A stretch of DNA of 64,000 bases from Ryuthela nishihirai (Eukaryota; Arthropoda; Arachnida; Araneae; Heptathelidae), in assembly GCA_038380435.1 (NCBI GenBank), contig JAWZYU010000020.1, positions 42,006,307 to 42,070,306 of the forward strand, in the 5' to 3' direction. The position numbers and the translations under genes were made by a program. Positions 43,801 through 54,155 of the stretch are shown here, in pieces. Within the stretch, counting starts at the first letter, position 1; every line of letters begins with the position of its first letter. Below the pieces are notes generated by a model. The model was not told the DNA's origin, made no database searches, and saw only the letters and a list, made by a program, of their open reading frames with translations.

Positions 43801-43883
43801 CTTTTCTGTAGGCATTTGCAGCAATATTTGAAACTTATGTAAAACTTTTGGAAATTAACGTATTCAGTGAGTATTTAGAAACG

Positions 43884-44010
43884 TATAGATGTATGTGTCG
43901 TTTTTCTGCTGAGGTCCTGCCATCTTTTCAGACCTTCTACTATGGCATATAGGCTGATAGGCTCCTGTCAGACCTCTATGGCAAGCAGCTTTTTATTTTA
44001 TTTTATTTAC
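43884..44010 (+). repeat. SINE-B, 5'-truncated
   Basis: TGTATGTGTCGTTTTTCTGC to GGCAAGCAGCTTTTTATTTTA; the head and CTTGAGGG are missing. Confidence 0.85.
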
Positions 44011-44057
44011 AGTAGGGGGTTTGACGTGTTAAATCTAATTTGTGGGATAAATACTAA

Positions 44058-44442
44058 TTGGGTTGTTTAACCCCTGAACGACAGTTTTTTTGCTTATAAT
44101 GGGCTAAATGACCAAGCGACAAAGACCCAGAGGTCTCAGAGAATGTTGGGGGAGAGGACCCACTGGACAGTTATTAGGAGACAGATGGTATCCTCCCATC
44201 AAGGCCATCCAGTGTGCTCCTTAACCTGCACAGGGAATGGCTCTCTCCCGGACACTGAGCCGCGGCTTACTGTCCCATCCGACGAACGGCGGCTTTTATA
44301 AGATCATCGATGTCCCTTACTAACAGCGGGAAGGGTGGTGAGTTTTAGCGGAGATAAATATCAACTCTGGCACACGTGGGACTCGAATCTCCGAATTGCA
44401 GATTACGAACCTGGTTCGATACTGACTGAGCCATCCTGGTCC
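44058..44442 (-). repeat. SINE-A, old copy
   Basis: All regions recognisable from GGGTTGTTTAACCCCTGAAC to TGAGCCATCCTGGTCC; strongly diverged. Confidence 0.82.
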
Positions 44443-45504
44443 TTTTACGTTTCGATGTTTTTGCCCTCTTAATTTTTTTTATTATATAAATATTGTGGAA
44501 TATATATATGTAATTCTAATTTCTTTTGCCCCTGTTCTACATATTAAAATGTTTCAAAGCGGTGTAGCCTCGTCAGGCTCGGTAATCCTTTATCTATTTG
44601 CAATTCTTTTGGGAGAAAGAAAGGATGAGGTTGGGGTGGTGGTGGAGCGCAAGCCCTTGAGATGCTTAAAGCAAAAATGAGAGGAAGTTGTAAGCCGAAA
44701 TTCTTCTCTCTATTTTATGCGCGTGTGACGTGCATGAGAGCTTTTTTCTTTTTTTTTTCTTTTTGGGGAGGGGGGAGTGGGAAACGAGGTTTGGGGGAGT
44801 CAAATTTTTAATTTCTTTAACTTATTATGAGTGGAAGCTGTATAGCGAATTGTGTGATGGCAGCTCTTACCGTATAAAATATCCCTTTGCGTTTTCCTGG
44901 GAGGGGGAGGTAAGTATTTTGGGCCAAAAACTTACCTTTCTTTAAGGGTTAGAGGATTCTGTATCCCGCATCTGATGGTCACAACTCTTACTGAGTTCTT
45001 ACCTCTCCCCCCTTCTACTGATAGGGGGGGGGGGGTAAGAATCCCTGGGTTCCAATCTCTTACCTTGCTCTTAAGTTACAATGACAGTAAACTGTATACC
45101 GAAAATTTGATTATCCTGGCTCTTACAGTTTAAGAGCAGAGAAAGTTTTCCCAGTACACATCTGATTTCAACGGCTGATATTAAGTTTACGGAATTTCGA
45201 AGAATTAAATCCGGTTCACACCGGTTTTGTTTCATCCCAGAGTGTTCACACATAGCCTATAATTTTTCCCTTGGGTGAAAAGAATGTTCATGCGAAGTTT
45301 CTTTTTTTAATTTTTTTTTCGAGGGGGGGGGATATAATATAAAGCGTCGGTTTATTATATTAAATATACTAAACCGACGCTTTATTTTTCATTTTAGTTT
45401 TATTTACACGATTTTTAATACTTTTTCACGAAAGATGTTTATTTGAGTTCATATGGCAATAACATCATCGCGCTCCTAATATTGTATACATACATACATA
45501 ATCC
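44443..45504. other. No gene seen; G-rich patches and a hairpin
   Basis: G-rich purine tracts lie at 44764-44800 and 45023-45034. A perfect 16-bp-arm inverted repeat is at 45339-45385. Short frames only. Confidence 0.45.
45339..45385. repeat. Perfect inverted repeat, 16-bp arms
   Basis: ATAAAGCGTCGGTTTA (45339-45354) and TAAACCGACGCTTTAT (45370-45385) around a 15-nt AT loop. Confidence 0.9.
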
Positions 45505-45660
45505 TCGTGCATCCATGGGCAACGGAGATTCAGCCAGACTGCAATTTTGTTCTCCAAACATGTCTGCCCTGAGCTACAGCTTCTGCATTTCTAGCAAGGT
45601 CCTGTTCGATATTGTCTTCCTTTTAGACCTCTCTCTTCTTCTTGAGACATTTTGACGTAT
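45505..45660 (-). pseudogene. Possible LINE reverse-transcriptase C-terminal scrap
   Basis: The minus strand reads KEDNIEQDLARNAEAVAQGR followed by HVWRTKLQSG. This resembles the DDIEKDLxxxxxxxxxAQDRxxWR tail found at the C-terminus of many non-LTR retrotransposon reverse transcriptases. Too short to be sure. Confidence 0.35.
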
Positions 45661-45680
45661 TGTTCATAACCCTTTCAGCT

Positions 45681-45979
45681 TGGGTTGGGTTGTTTTACCT
45701 CTGAGCGGCACTTTTTTGCACACCATGGGCTAAATAGCCAGGTCACATGGACCCCGAAGGCCCAGAGAAGGTTGGGGGAGGGGACCCACTGGAACAGCTG
45801 TTGGGAGACAGATGGTAGTCTCCCGTCAAGGCCATCCAGCGTGTTCTTTAACGTGCACAGGGTATGTCTCTCCCGCACACGGGACCACGGCTTAACGTCC
45901 CATCCGACGGACGACGGCCTTTCCAAGCCCATCGGTGTCCCCTACTGACCGTGGGCAGGGCGGGGAATTTTGCGGAGAT
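45681..45979 (-). repeat. SINE-A, 5'-truncated at insertion
   Basis: Duplication ACCCTTTCAGCT (45669-45680 and 45980-45991) directly bracketing a copy that stops at TTGCGGAGAT. Confidence 0.94.
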
Positions 45980-46077
45980 ACCCTTTCAGCTAATCTAAAG
46001 TTATGCATACGGACCACATGGCCAAGCTAACACAGTCTCTCTTTGCAAATTTCATTTTATTGAAGGTCGTATTTCAG

Positions 46078-46464
46078 GATTGGATTGTTTTACCTCTGAG
46101 CGGCACTTTTTTTGCACACAATGGGCTAAATGGCCAGGCCACAAGGACCCCGAAGGCTCAGAGAAGGTTGGGGGAGGGGACCCACTGGAACAGCTGTTGG
46201 GAGACAGATGGTAGCCTCCCGTTAAGGCCATCCAGCGTGTTCTTTAACGTGCACAGGGTATGGCTCTCCCGCACACGGGGCCACGGCTTAAAGTCCCATC
46301 CTACGGAGGGCGGCCTTTTCAAGCCCATCGGTGTCCCCTACTGACCGTGGGCAGGGTGGGGAAATTTTGCGGAGATAAATCTCAACGCTGACCCAGCTGG
46401 GACTCGAACCTGGGAACTACAGATTACGAGCCTGGCGCGCTACCGACTGAGCCACCCCCGCCCC
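46078..46464 (-). repeat. SINE-A, full length
   Basis: Imperfect duplication GTYGTATTTCWG (46066-46077 and 46465-46476, two mismatches). Confidence 0.93.
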
Positions 46465-46476
46465 GTTGTATTTCTG

Positions 46477-46914
46477 AAAAAGTGTATAATCCTATGTAGT
46501 GTGGTTTTCAGTAGCGCATTTCCTTCATTTTCCGTTAACTACGTTTAGAAAAAACAGACTTCACAAAAAATCAGCCTTACTGTAAAGTCGGATTAAAGAG
46601 GGTTGATGCATACCCTTTATTGAAAAACGGATTAAAGAGAATGCATTTAAAAATCCCAGTGAGTTCGTTTATTTAGAATTTTTTCGGTCAGAAGCAATAG
46701 ATTTTTTTTTTAATTCGCCGTATTCAAAGTCGGATTAAAGAGAATAGATGTGAACATCGACTTTGTTGGTATCTGAACAAATTCGTTTTATGAAGTGCCT
46801 GATTCAAGACTTCCGAGGAGTGTTGAATTTGTTGACTCTACGGCAGTTATTTTAGAAATATTCTTAGCAGTTCAAATTATATCTCATTTCTTTTTATCAA
46901 CCCAATTTTCGTAC
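46477..46914. other. Spacer with three CGGATTAAAGAG repeats
   Basis: CGGATTAAAGAG occurs near 46587, 46630 and 46731, twice preceded by AAAGT. No gene recognised. Confidence 0.5.
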
Positions 46915-47285
46915 CCTACCAATTGTCTTCCACCCATTTGTCATCCACCGAATTGCCATATTCACCCAATTGTCTTGTTCACCCAGTTGTCATCCACCGA
47001 ATTGTCATATTTACCCAATTGTCTTGTTCACCCAGTTGTCATCCACCGAATTGTCATATTCACCCAATTGTCTTGTTCACCCAGTTGTCATCCACCCAAC
47101 TATCGTATCCACCAATTGTTGTACCGTACCATTTGTCTTCCACCCATTTGTCATCCACCGAATTGTCGTATTCACGAATTGTCGTATTCACCGAATTGTC
47201 GTATTCGCCCAATTGTCTTATTCACCCAATTGTCATCCACCCGTCGTATCCACCAATTGTCGTACCCTACCAATTGTGTTCCACC
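46915..47285. repeat. Short-unit minisatellite (ATTGTCNT..CACC)
   Basis: About 20 imperfect units of 16-21 bp built on CCAATTGTC, CCACCGAATTGTC and TTCACCC. Higher-order blocks repeat at roughly 56 bp in 46960-47080. All three forward frames are open because the unit lacks stop codons. Confidence 0.88.
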
Positions 47286-47880
47286 CAGTTGTCATCCACC
47301 CTATTGTCTTATTCACCCAGTTGTCTTCCACTCAATTGTCCTCCCAGTTGACTTCCAACCAGTTGTCGCACTCCTGAGCAAACAAGACTCACCACTGGTT
47401 TGTAGTCTAACGTTTTTTCCTTCTAGTTTTTCTCTGATAATGGGTTGATAGTTTTGATAGTTTGCAGTTGCAACAGCTGCAGTTGTCATCCACCGTATTG
47501 TCTTATTCACCTAGTTGTCTTCCACTCAATTGTCCTCTCAGTTGACTTCCAACCAATTGTCGCACTCCTGAGCAAACAAGACTCACCACTGGTTTGTAGT
47601 CTAACGTTTTTTCCTTCTAGTTTTTCTCTGATAATGGGTTGATAGTTTTGATAGTTTGCAGTTGCAACAGCTGCAGTTGTCATCCACCGTATTGTCTTAT
47701 TCACCCAGTTGTCTTCCACTCAATTGTCCTCCCAGTTGACTTCCAACCAATTGTCGCACTCCTGAGCAAACAAGACTCACCACTGGTTTGTAGTCTAGCG
47801 TTTTTTTCTTTCTAGTTTTTCTCTGATAATGGGTTAATAGTTTTGATAGTTTACTCTTCGTCGTATGGCAGAAGTCCTCC
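47286..47880. repeat. 194-bp tandem repeat, three copies
   Basis: CTCCTGAGCAAACAAGACTC occurs at 47371, 47565 and 47759, an exact 194-bp period. Each unit includes part of the short-unit minisatellite plus ACTGGTTTGTAGTCTAACGT and GATAATGGGTTGATAGTTTT. Confidence 0.93.
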
Positions 47881-48833
47881 AATAATAGTTTCCTACGATA
47901 CTGCAGATCAAAATTCCGAAAAAATCTGCAATCCTCCCTTTCAAATGCAAAGAAGCCAAATTAAACGTGGCATTTAATGTTAGCAACGTAAACTGCCAAT
48001 AGGAAGTACTCGCTGACCTAAACCTCCATGACTAGAAAAGGCAAGTCTTTTAATATTTCGGAAAAGAAAACCCGACAAAAGGTTTCTAATTCCATTAATT
48101 ACATCACCGTAAACCTTCGCGTTCAGGTGTCTTACTGGCTGTCAGACACAAAATGGCAGAATAATCGTTCACTAGCAGAGCGTTGACAATAATGGCGTGC
48201 CCCGTAATTAAAATGCAATGCCGCGTCCAACAATAAAATGACGTCACATCTCTCTCTCTCTCTCCCCCCCCCTCTGCGCCTCGCGTGGGCGATTCGAACG
48301 AGCCCTTCTGGCAGCTTTCGAAGCAATTAACGCAGACGATAAAGCGACAGTAATGAAATGGTATAAAACAACAGCTGCAAGTGTTGCCAATACTTCAGTG
48401 CTAAATAATGAATTCTGGAAGTTGAATCATGCAGAATGATAATTGGCGCTTCCTCAGAAAAGGTTAAGATTTTGTGTCTAGGAAAGTAGTAAATGCCAGT
48501 AATCATCGAGAGGCATAATTTCGCTGTCGTTGAGCTTTTACAAAGGAGTAGCGTTCGCGATTTGCTTTTGCGGCACAAAAGGATAGAAAACTGCAATTAA
48601 TGATGAATTGATGAAGAAAGTGACCGAGTCGAGTTGAAAGTCTCTCTCTCTCTCGTTAGGATATTTCGATGCATTTCAATCAACGGTTTGTAAAGTCTTC
48701 TCGTTTCAGCCGAAATTTGGAGAAGTTAAGGGGAAAGATCGATTGCGAAAAGCAGATAATGAGTATCCGTCTTTGAAAATGAGGGTCTTTTTCTTTTGGA
48801 GAGTGTTTTGGAGAGGTTATATACAGGGTGTTT
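47881..48833. other. Unique island with no recognised gene
   Basis: Nearly 1 kb free of the local repeats, apart from CT microsatellites (48248-48272 and 48641-48653). It contains a perfect CRE-type TGACGTCAC (48239), several TAATTA/ATTAATGA homeodomain-type cores and Sox-type AACAATAA. Could be regulatory; frames of 64 and 89 codons have no recognised domain. Confidence 0.4.
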
Positions 48834-49000
48834 CAAAAAGGACGTAACCCTAAATATAAGAGAGTAGAACTTACGTGCATGTACATTTTATGCCATAATA
48901 TTAGTCAGTTGGCTTTACTGTACTCAAGGTTAACAGCCTTTAGCAGTTGAAATGACCTTGTCACGCGCTAGTCTCACTCAAGCATTCATTCCTTTGTGTT

Positions 49001-50430
49001 ATGTCAGCTATGTCGTTTTCCAAAAACGAAAGTGTATTTATTGTTGAGACTTATTGTGAGTACAAATACAAACATGTGAGAGAGGAGTTTGAGTTGAAGT
49101 TTCTTGAGTCTGCTGTTCCCAACAAGTCGACAATATCTCGTTTGATTGATAAGTTTCGTGACACTGGGTCTGTACAAGATCGAAAGAGCCCCAGGCCGGC
49201 CATCACTGTTAACTGCCGAAGTTGTTGATGATGTATCTCGGTGTTTAACTCGCTCACCCAGAAAATCTCTTAGAAAGTTATCTTCACAGGTTGAACTGTC
49301 ACCAGCTACTGTTTTCGAGGTTACAAAGAAGTTAAAATTTAATACCTACTGCATTGGTGTCGTTCATGAACTGAAAGAACCAGACCATGAAAAACGTTTA
49401 CGGTACTGTCGTTGGTTTCGTTCTTTCGTTGATGAAAATGGAATTGAGGTGTTGGACGGTATTTATTTCAGTTGACGAAGCTTGGTTTCATTTGGATGGG
49501 TATGTGAACACTCGAAACAGTCGAATATGGAGCAGTGAAAATCCTCACACTTTTCACGAACGACCATTACACGCACTAAAATTGGTGTTTGGTGTGTAAT
49601 TTCCCGTCGTCGTGTGATAGAGCTTTTATTTTTTGACTCAACTGTAACTGGTGAGGTTTATCGTGACCTCATCCAACATTTTATTGCACTATTGGATGTG
49701 AATGAACGAGAGTGTTGGTTTCAACAAGATGGCGCGACCGCTTATACTGCAAATGATACAATGGTCATGTTGCAGGAATTTTTTGGTGATCATTTGATTT
49801 CAAAACATTTGTGACTCCCAAGATCCCCAGATCTTACTCCTCCAGATTTTTTCCTTTGGGAATATCTCAAATGTGTAGTGTTTCAAAACAGTCCTCATAC
49901 ACTTGAAGGGTTGGGTTGTTTTACCTCTGAGCGGCAATTTTTTGCACACCATGAGCTAAATGGCCAGGTCACATGGACCCCGGAGGCTCAGAGAAGGTTG
50001 GGGGAGGGGACCCACTGGAATAGCTGTTGGGAGACAGATGGCAGCCTCCCGTCAAGGCCATTCAGCGTGTTCTTTAACGTGCACAGGGTATGGCTCTCCC
50101 GCTCACGGGGCCACGGCTTAACGTCCCATCCGACGGTCGGCGGCCTTTCCAAGCCCATCGGTGTCCCCTACTGACCGTGGGCAGGGCGGGGAATTTTGCG
50201 GAGATAAATCTCAACGCTGACCCAGCTGGGACTCGAACCTGGGAACTACAGATTACGAGCCTGGCGCGCTACCGACTGAGCCACCCCCGCCCCATATACA
50301 CTTGAAGACTAGAAGGCTAACATTGAAAGAGAGATTTTAAACGTAAGAAAACAAACATTACGAAAGGTGGCTGCAAATGTCATGAAACGGATACGAACCT
50401 GCATCCAGGTTGCAGGAAATCACTTTCAAC
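49001..50430 (+). pseudogene. mariner/IS630-type transposase, frameshifted
   Basis: Segments in order: N-terminal helix-turn-helix (FSKNESVFIVETYCEY, NKSTISRLIDKFRDTGSVQD) from 49010; frameshift near 49197; second helix-turn-helix part (RKLSSQVELSPATVFEVTKK); frameshift near 49465; first catalytic block SVDEAWFHLDGYVN; WSSENPH; stop near 49598; SRRRVIELLFF; second catalytic block WFQQDGATAYTA; stop at 49812; SPDLTPPDFFLWEYLK with the third acidic residue; SINE-A; C-terminal KANIEREIL. All DDE-type landmarks are present, but at least two frameshifts, two stops and the SINE make it inactive. Confidence 0.88.
49909..50295 (-). repeat. SINE-A, full length (in transposase)
   Basis: Duplication ATACACTTGAAG (49897-49908 and 50296-50307). 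Confidence 0.96.
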
Positions 50431-50576
50431 ATCTGTTGTAAAGGTAATTTGTATCTTTTGTCAAGTTAAATAGAAAAATACGATAGAGGGTTGCGTCCTT
50501 TTCGAAACACCCTGTATAACAGTAAGGTCGGATTTAGTAAGTGGGGGAGAGACAGTTATGTATGATTTTATTGAAA

Positions 50577-50812
50577 TAAAAAATAACAAATACACCCGTC
50601 AAGCAGCTGCTTGCCCCAGCGGTCTGACAGTCAGTTTAATATGTTATTTTGAATATGACTATCAGTTTAATACGACATGTAAAAGAATCTGTGAGAAAAG
50701 TGGGACCTCAGCAGAAAGAAAATACGAACATCCATGTCTTACCAGGGACTCGAACTCAGGTCCCTTTGAGCTGTAGCCAATCATGATTACCACTCGACCA
50801 CCGGACGACTTT
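50577..50812 (-). repeat. SINE-B, old copy
   Basis: CGTCAAGCAGCTGCTTGCCC to CCACTCGACCACCGGACGAC; diverged body with an insertion of TTTAATATGTTATTTTGAAT type. Confidence 0.8.
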
Positions 50813-50819
50813 ATTATTA

Positions 50820-50945
50820 AAAAAAAATAAATGACCCCTCAAGTAGTTGCTTGCCACAAAGGTTGGTCTGACAGTTTAATGCGCCAAAGAGAGACTGTCA
50901 CGAAGTTGAGAGCTCAGCAGGAGGAAGACAGAAACGTCCATGCCT
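50820..50945 (-). repeat. SINE-B, old truncated copy
   Basis: CCCCTCAAGTAGTTGCTTGC to GAAACGTCCATGCCTTACC; head missing. Confidence 0.75.
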
Positions 50946-50947
50946 TA

Positions 50948-51150
50948 CCTCCGCGTGTGGGAGAGTCATACCCTGTGCACGTTAAAGAACACGCTGGATG
51001 GCCTTGACGGGAGGCTACCATCTGTCTCCCAACAGCTGTTCCAGTGGGTCCCCTCCTCCAACCTTCTCTGAGCCTTCGCGGTCCATGTCACTTGTCCATT
51101 TAGCCCATTGTGTGCAAGAAAGTGCCGCTCAGAGGTAAAACAACCCAACT
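50948..51150 (+). repeat. SINE-A, 5'-truncated
   Basis: From CCGCGTGTGGGAGAGTC to AAAACAACCCAACTCC; the junction with SINE-B is direct. Confidence 0.88.
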
Positions 51151-51490
51151 CCATCTTCTCTAAATAATTTAGCCCAACTGTATAGCCTTGCCTAAGACAA
51201 ACAACATTCCCCAAACTGGGCTCGAAGTCTGACAAAGATTTCAGAAGGAATGACACCTTCATTCGTGAGAAGTTTGATAATTATGCGCTGGACAACACTG
51301 CTAGGTCTTGATTACGATTGGTGATATGCGTGCGTGTGTGTGTGTGTGTGGGGGGGGCACGACTAGTGTTGTTGGCAAGTTTGAATATGTCTTTACTTGC
51401 CAATAAATGCTGGTTCAGACTGCTCAAGGTAAATCAACCCAACTCAAACCAACAAAACGAGGTAAACCAACCAATTTCACTTATCAGCAA
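51151..51490. other. No gene seen; (GT)n run
   Basis: A GT microsatellite followed by G8 lies at 51328-51357. Confidence 0.45.
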
Positions 51491-51957
51491 ATTTTAGAAA
51501 TTAGTGATCTGGCAACTTTCGTGTCACGTGATTACAGAATTCAGGAAAAAATATCTGGAGCGTGTACAGCAACTGTACACGGTCCAGTTACCGTTCACAG
51601 CAAACTGGAGCGTGTGCAGTTACTGCATACGCTCCAGTTTGCTGTGAATGGTAACTGCACACGCTCAATATTTCTGTGAGTGGGCCCACACGATCCAGTT
51701 TTTTGTGAGCTCACACAATCCAATGTGATGTGAACATTAACCGCAACCGCTCCAGTTTGCTGTGAACGGTAACTGCACACGCTCCATATTCATTGCATTA
51801 TATATTCATACGCATTATATATATATTAAAAAAAGTATCCGAACGCTACGGTTGATTGCATGCTACTGATATTCAGAAAAAATATCTGGCAACGTTTTTT
51901 TTTAGAAATTAATATCTGGCAACCTTCGTGTCACGTGACACGAAGATTTTTAGTTTT
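51491..51957. mobile_element. Broken palindromic Tc1-type MITE with inverted-repeat filler
   Basis: MITE arms: 51491-51556 (TTAGAAATTAGTGATCTGGC, GTGTCACGTGATTACAGAA) and 51828-51957 (AAAAAAAGTATCCGAACGCT to GTGTCACGTGACACGAAGA). Between them is sequence rich in CTGGAGCGTGTGCAGTTAC-type inverted repeats that is absent from the copies at 11061 and 20928. Confidence 0.7.
51586..51656. repeat. Near-perfect 71-bp palindrome
   Basis: AGTTACCGTTCACAGCAAAC and its inverse GTTTGCTGTGAATGGTAACT are joined through CGTGTGCAGT-TACTGCATACG with almost no loop. Parts of the arms recur at about 51745-51785. Confidence 0.88.
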
Positions 51958-51999
51958 TTCCTTGTGAAAACTTTTATAATTTTACTTAAAAAGGTCGCC

Positions 52000-52755
52000 G
52001 AATTTCAGCTTGCCCAGGGCGCCAGCAATCATAGGGCCGGCCCTGTGTTTTATTAAGGGTGTACCAAGAATGGACCACTGGCACACGAGTACCTCCAGAC
52101 GTCATAACTGTGGAGCCCCAGAGGCCATCGACCCTAGAGGAGAACGTCGCCTCCGTCGATTGGTAAAGGGCAATCGACGGGCAACAGGCAGCAACTGACC
52201 ACTCAAAGGAATGCTGGGGCACCCAAGTATGTGTCCCCAGTAACAGTTGAGGGAACCCTGTTATTCATGGATCTCCGGAGTTGATGCTGCGTAAAGGTTA
52301 TTCCCATTATTAGATAGGTGGTCATATTATTCTGGGGGCGGGGGCGGGGGTGGCTCAGTCGGTAGCGCGCCAGGCTCGTAATCTGTAATTCCCAGGTTCG
52401 AGTCCCAGCTGGGTCAGCGTTGAGATTTATCTCCGCAAAATTCCCCGCCCTGCTCACGGTCAGTAGGGGACACCGACGGGCTTGGAAAGGCCGCCGTCCG
52501 TCGGGATGGGACCTTAAGCCGTGGCCCCGTGTGTGGGAGAGCCATACCCTGTGCACGTTAAAGAACACGCTGGATGGCCTTGACGGGAGGCTACCATCTG
52601 TCTCCCAACAGCTGTTCCAGTGGGTCCCCTCCCCCAACCTTCTCTGAGCCTTCGGGGTCCATGTGACCTGGCCATTTAGCCCATTGTGTGCAAAAAAAAG
52701 TGCCGTTCAGAAGTAAAACAACCCAACCCATATTATTCTGATACGACTGTGTATA
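52000..52755 (+). pseudogene. Tc1-like transposon, internally deleted, interrupted by SINE-A
   Basis: The + strand reads PEAIDPRGERRLRRLVKGNR then RATGS, shifts frame, and continues QLTTQRNAGAP, VSPVTVEGTLLFMDLRS: the second DNA-binding helix-turn-helix of Tc1 transposases. The right terminus GGTGGTCATATTATTCTG-ATACGACTGTG is the same as that of the 12478-12555 foldback MITE. The catalytic part is missing. Confidence 0.72.
52337..52729 (+). repeat. SINE-A, full length (in Tc1-like terminus)
   Basis: Duplication CATATTATTCTG brackets it (left copy ends 52334; right copy starts 52729). Three extra GGGGGC units precede the head. Confidence 0.94.
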
Positions 52756-52757
52756 CC

Positions 52758-53159
52758 TTTACATAATAATACATTAATACATTAGGTGGGGAACTTTACT
52801 CCAGTTTAAAATGGAAAAACTCATGCTGATAAATTAAGTAAAAGGTTTCGACATATTTTCCATAATTTTTATTACGTAAGAAAAATTGTTTCAAAAATTT
52901 TCCTATCACGTTATATTATGCTTAGGTGTACTCAAAGCTACAATATGGAATGGAGATTATTTCCATAATTTAAGCAATTTTTTTCTATTAACAGAAAAAT
53001 TGTTAAGTTGATATTTAATATTAGTTATTCAAAGATTATTAAACTTTTATCTCTTTTTCATAATTATTAGACAAATTTATATTTTAAAAATAATTAACCT
53101 TTTTACATAAAGAATACTGGTTGTCGGAAAAATCTAATGCTTTTAATACAGGACAAACT
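52758..53159. other. No gene seen
   Basis: AT-rich spacer. Confidence 0.4.
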
Positions 53160-53530
53160 GGACTTTTATATAACGTACAACTAGCAACTTTCCGCACTCG
53201 TTTTCAGGAGATATAGGAAACAATCATTTTCACGTTGCCCCCCTTTTTTAAAAGGCGGGGGGAAGAAAGCATGGGGTCAATTTTTCGTAGCATACGACAT
53301 TCCTCGCTTCAGAAGTTTTCCTTCGACGTATAGCTTGTTACTTTAAGATGTCGAGTTCTGGAGATAGAGCTTAAGAATAGTTTTCACATTTCCCCTGTTT
53401 TTAGGGGGGGAAGAAAGCCCGGGGGTCAATTTTTTATAGCCTATGACACTCCCTACGTCACAAGCTTTCATTTGGCGCATAAATCAGTTTCTTCATCGCG
53501 TTCGAAAGATATGGTGGAACAAAGTTTTGT
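53160..53530 (-). repeat. Dispersed modular repeat, copy 2
   Basis: Two related modules of about 175 bp (about 53200-53360 and 53370-53530). Each has a GGGGGGAAGAAAGC stretch, GGGGTCAATTTTT and a GACAYTCC block. The second contains the inverse of the 905-1030 blocks (CAAGCTTTCATTTG and AAGATATGGTGGAACAAAG). Confidence 0.65.
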
Positions 53531-54144
53531 CAAATCCACAAACCGAACGAACGACAAATGTCAAAGCGAAATGCAATAGGAAGATAGGTAAAAAATGGGG
53601 CATTCGCTTTACGAGAAGTCATGGAGTGTTAGACAAACTGAAAATTGTGAAAATATGCTAATATTTTTAGTGAGGAAAAACTTTTGGTTTTATTCTGTTA
53701 ATTGCTTTAATTAACTTTTGATATTAGCATTGCAGTTCTGACTGGCAATAGTATTAAATATTCCAAATTTCAGAATTCTTTCAAATACTGAACGAATATT
53801 TATAAAAAAAAACAAAAACAAATAGAGATTTAGAAATATTTTATTGAGTTCTTTACCTTTATTCTTATTTATCTACAGAATTTTTTTTTTTATAAAGTTA
53901 AGGTTTTTTAAAGTTGGTTTCGAGTCTATATTGTCTTAAAGCTATTCCCATTTTAATGCCATTTGATTGCAATATATGTAATACTGCAAAACACATATTT
54001 TGGATAACATTGAGCCACAGCGGCGACGTTTTGGAATATCTCTCGACATTTCGTATTGCGTTTGTTCTGAGACACGTATATATTTGTGTAGAATAAGACA
54101 ACTCCCCAACAGCAGACTCTTTTATGCCGTCTGTTATAGCATAT
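53531..54144. other. No gene seen
   Basis: AT-rich. Overlapping frames of 60-88 codons occur on both strands at 53898-54219, none with a recognised domain. Confidence 0.4.
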
Positions 54145-54155
54145 TGACCAATGAG

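Larger units (their letters stand above)
48834..50514 (+). mobile_element. mariner/IS630-type transposon with 28-bp inverted ends
   Basis: The ends are CAGGGTGTTTCRAAAAGGAC followed by GYAACCCT, in opposite orientation at 48834 and 50514, with TA outside both. Inside is a broken transposase (see separate entry) and a young SINE-A. Confidence 0.92.

Noticed and set aside
46795..47448. A 217-codon + strand frame, with 142- and 135-codon frames overlapping it
   Set aside because: All three frames are open because the CCAATTGTC-type minisatellite unit lacks stops. The product is a low-complexity repeat with no signal or domain.
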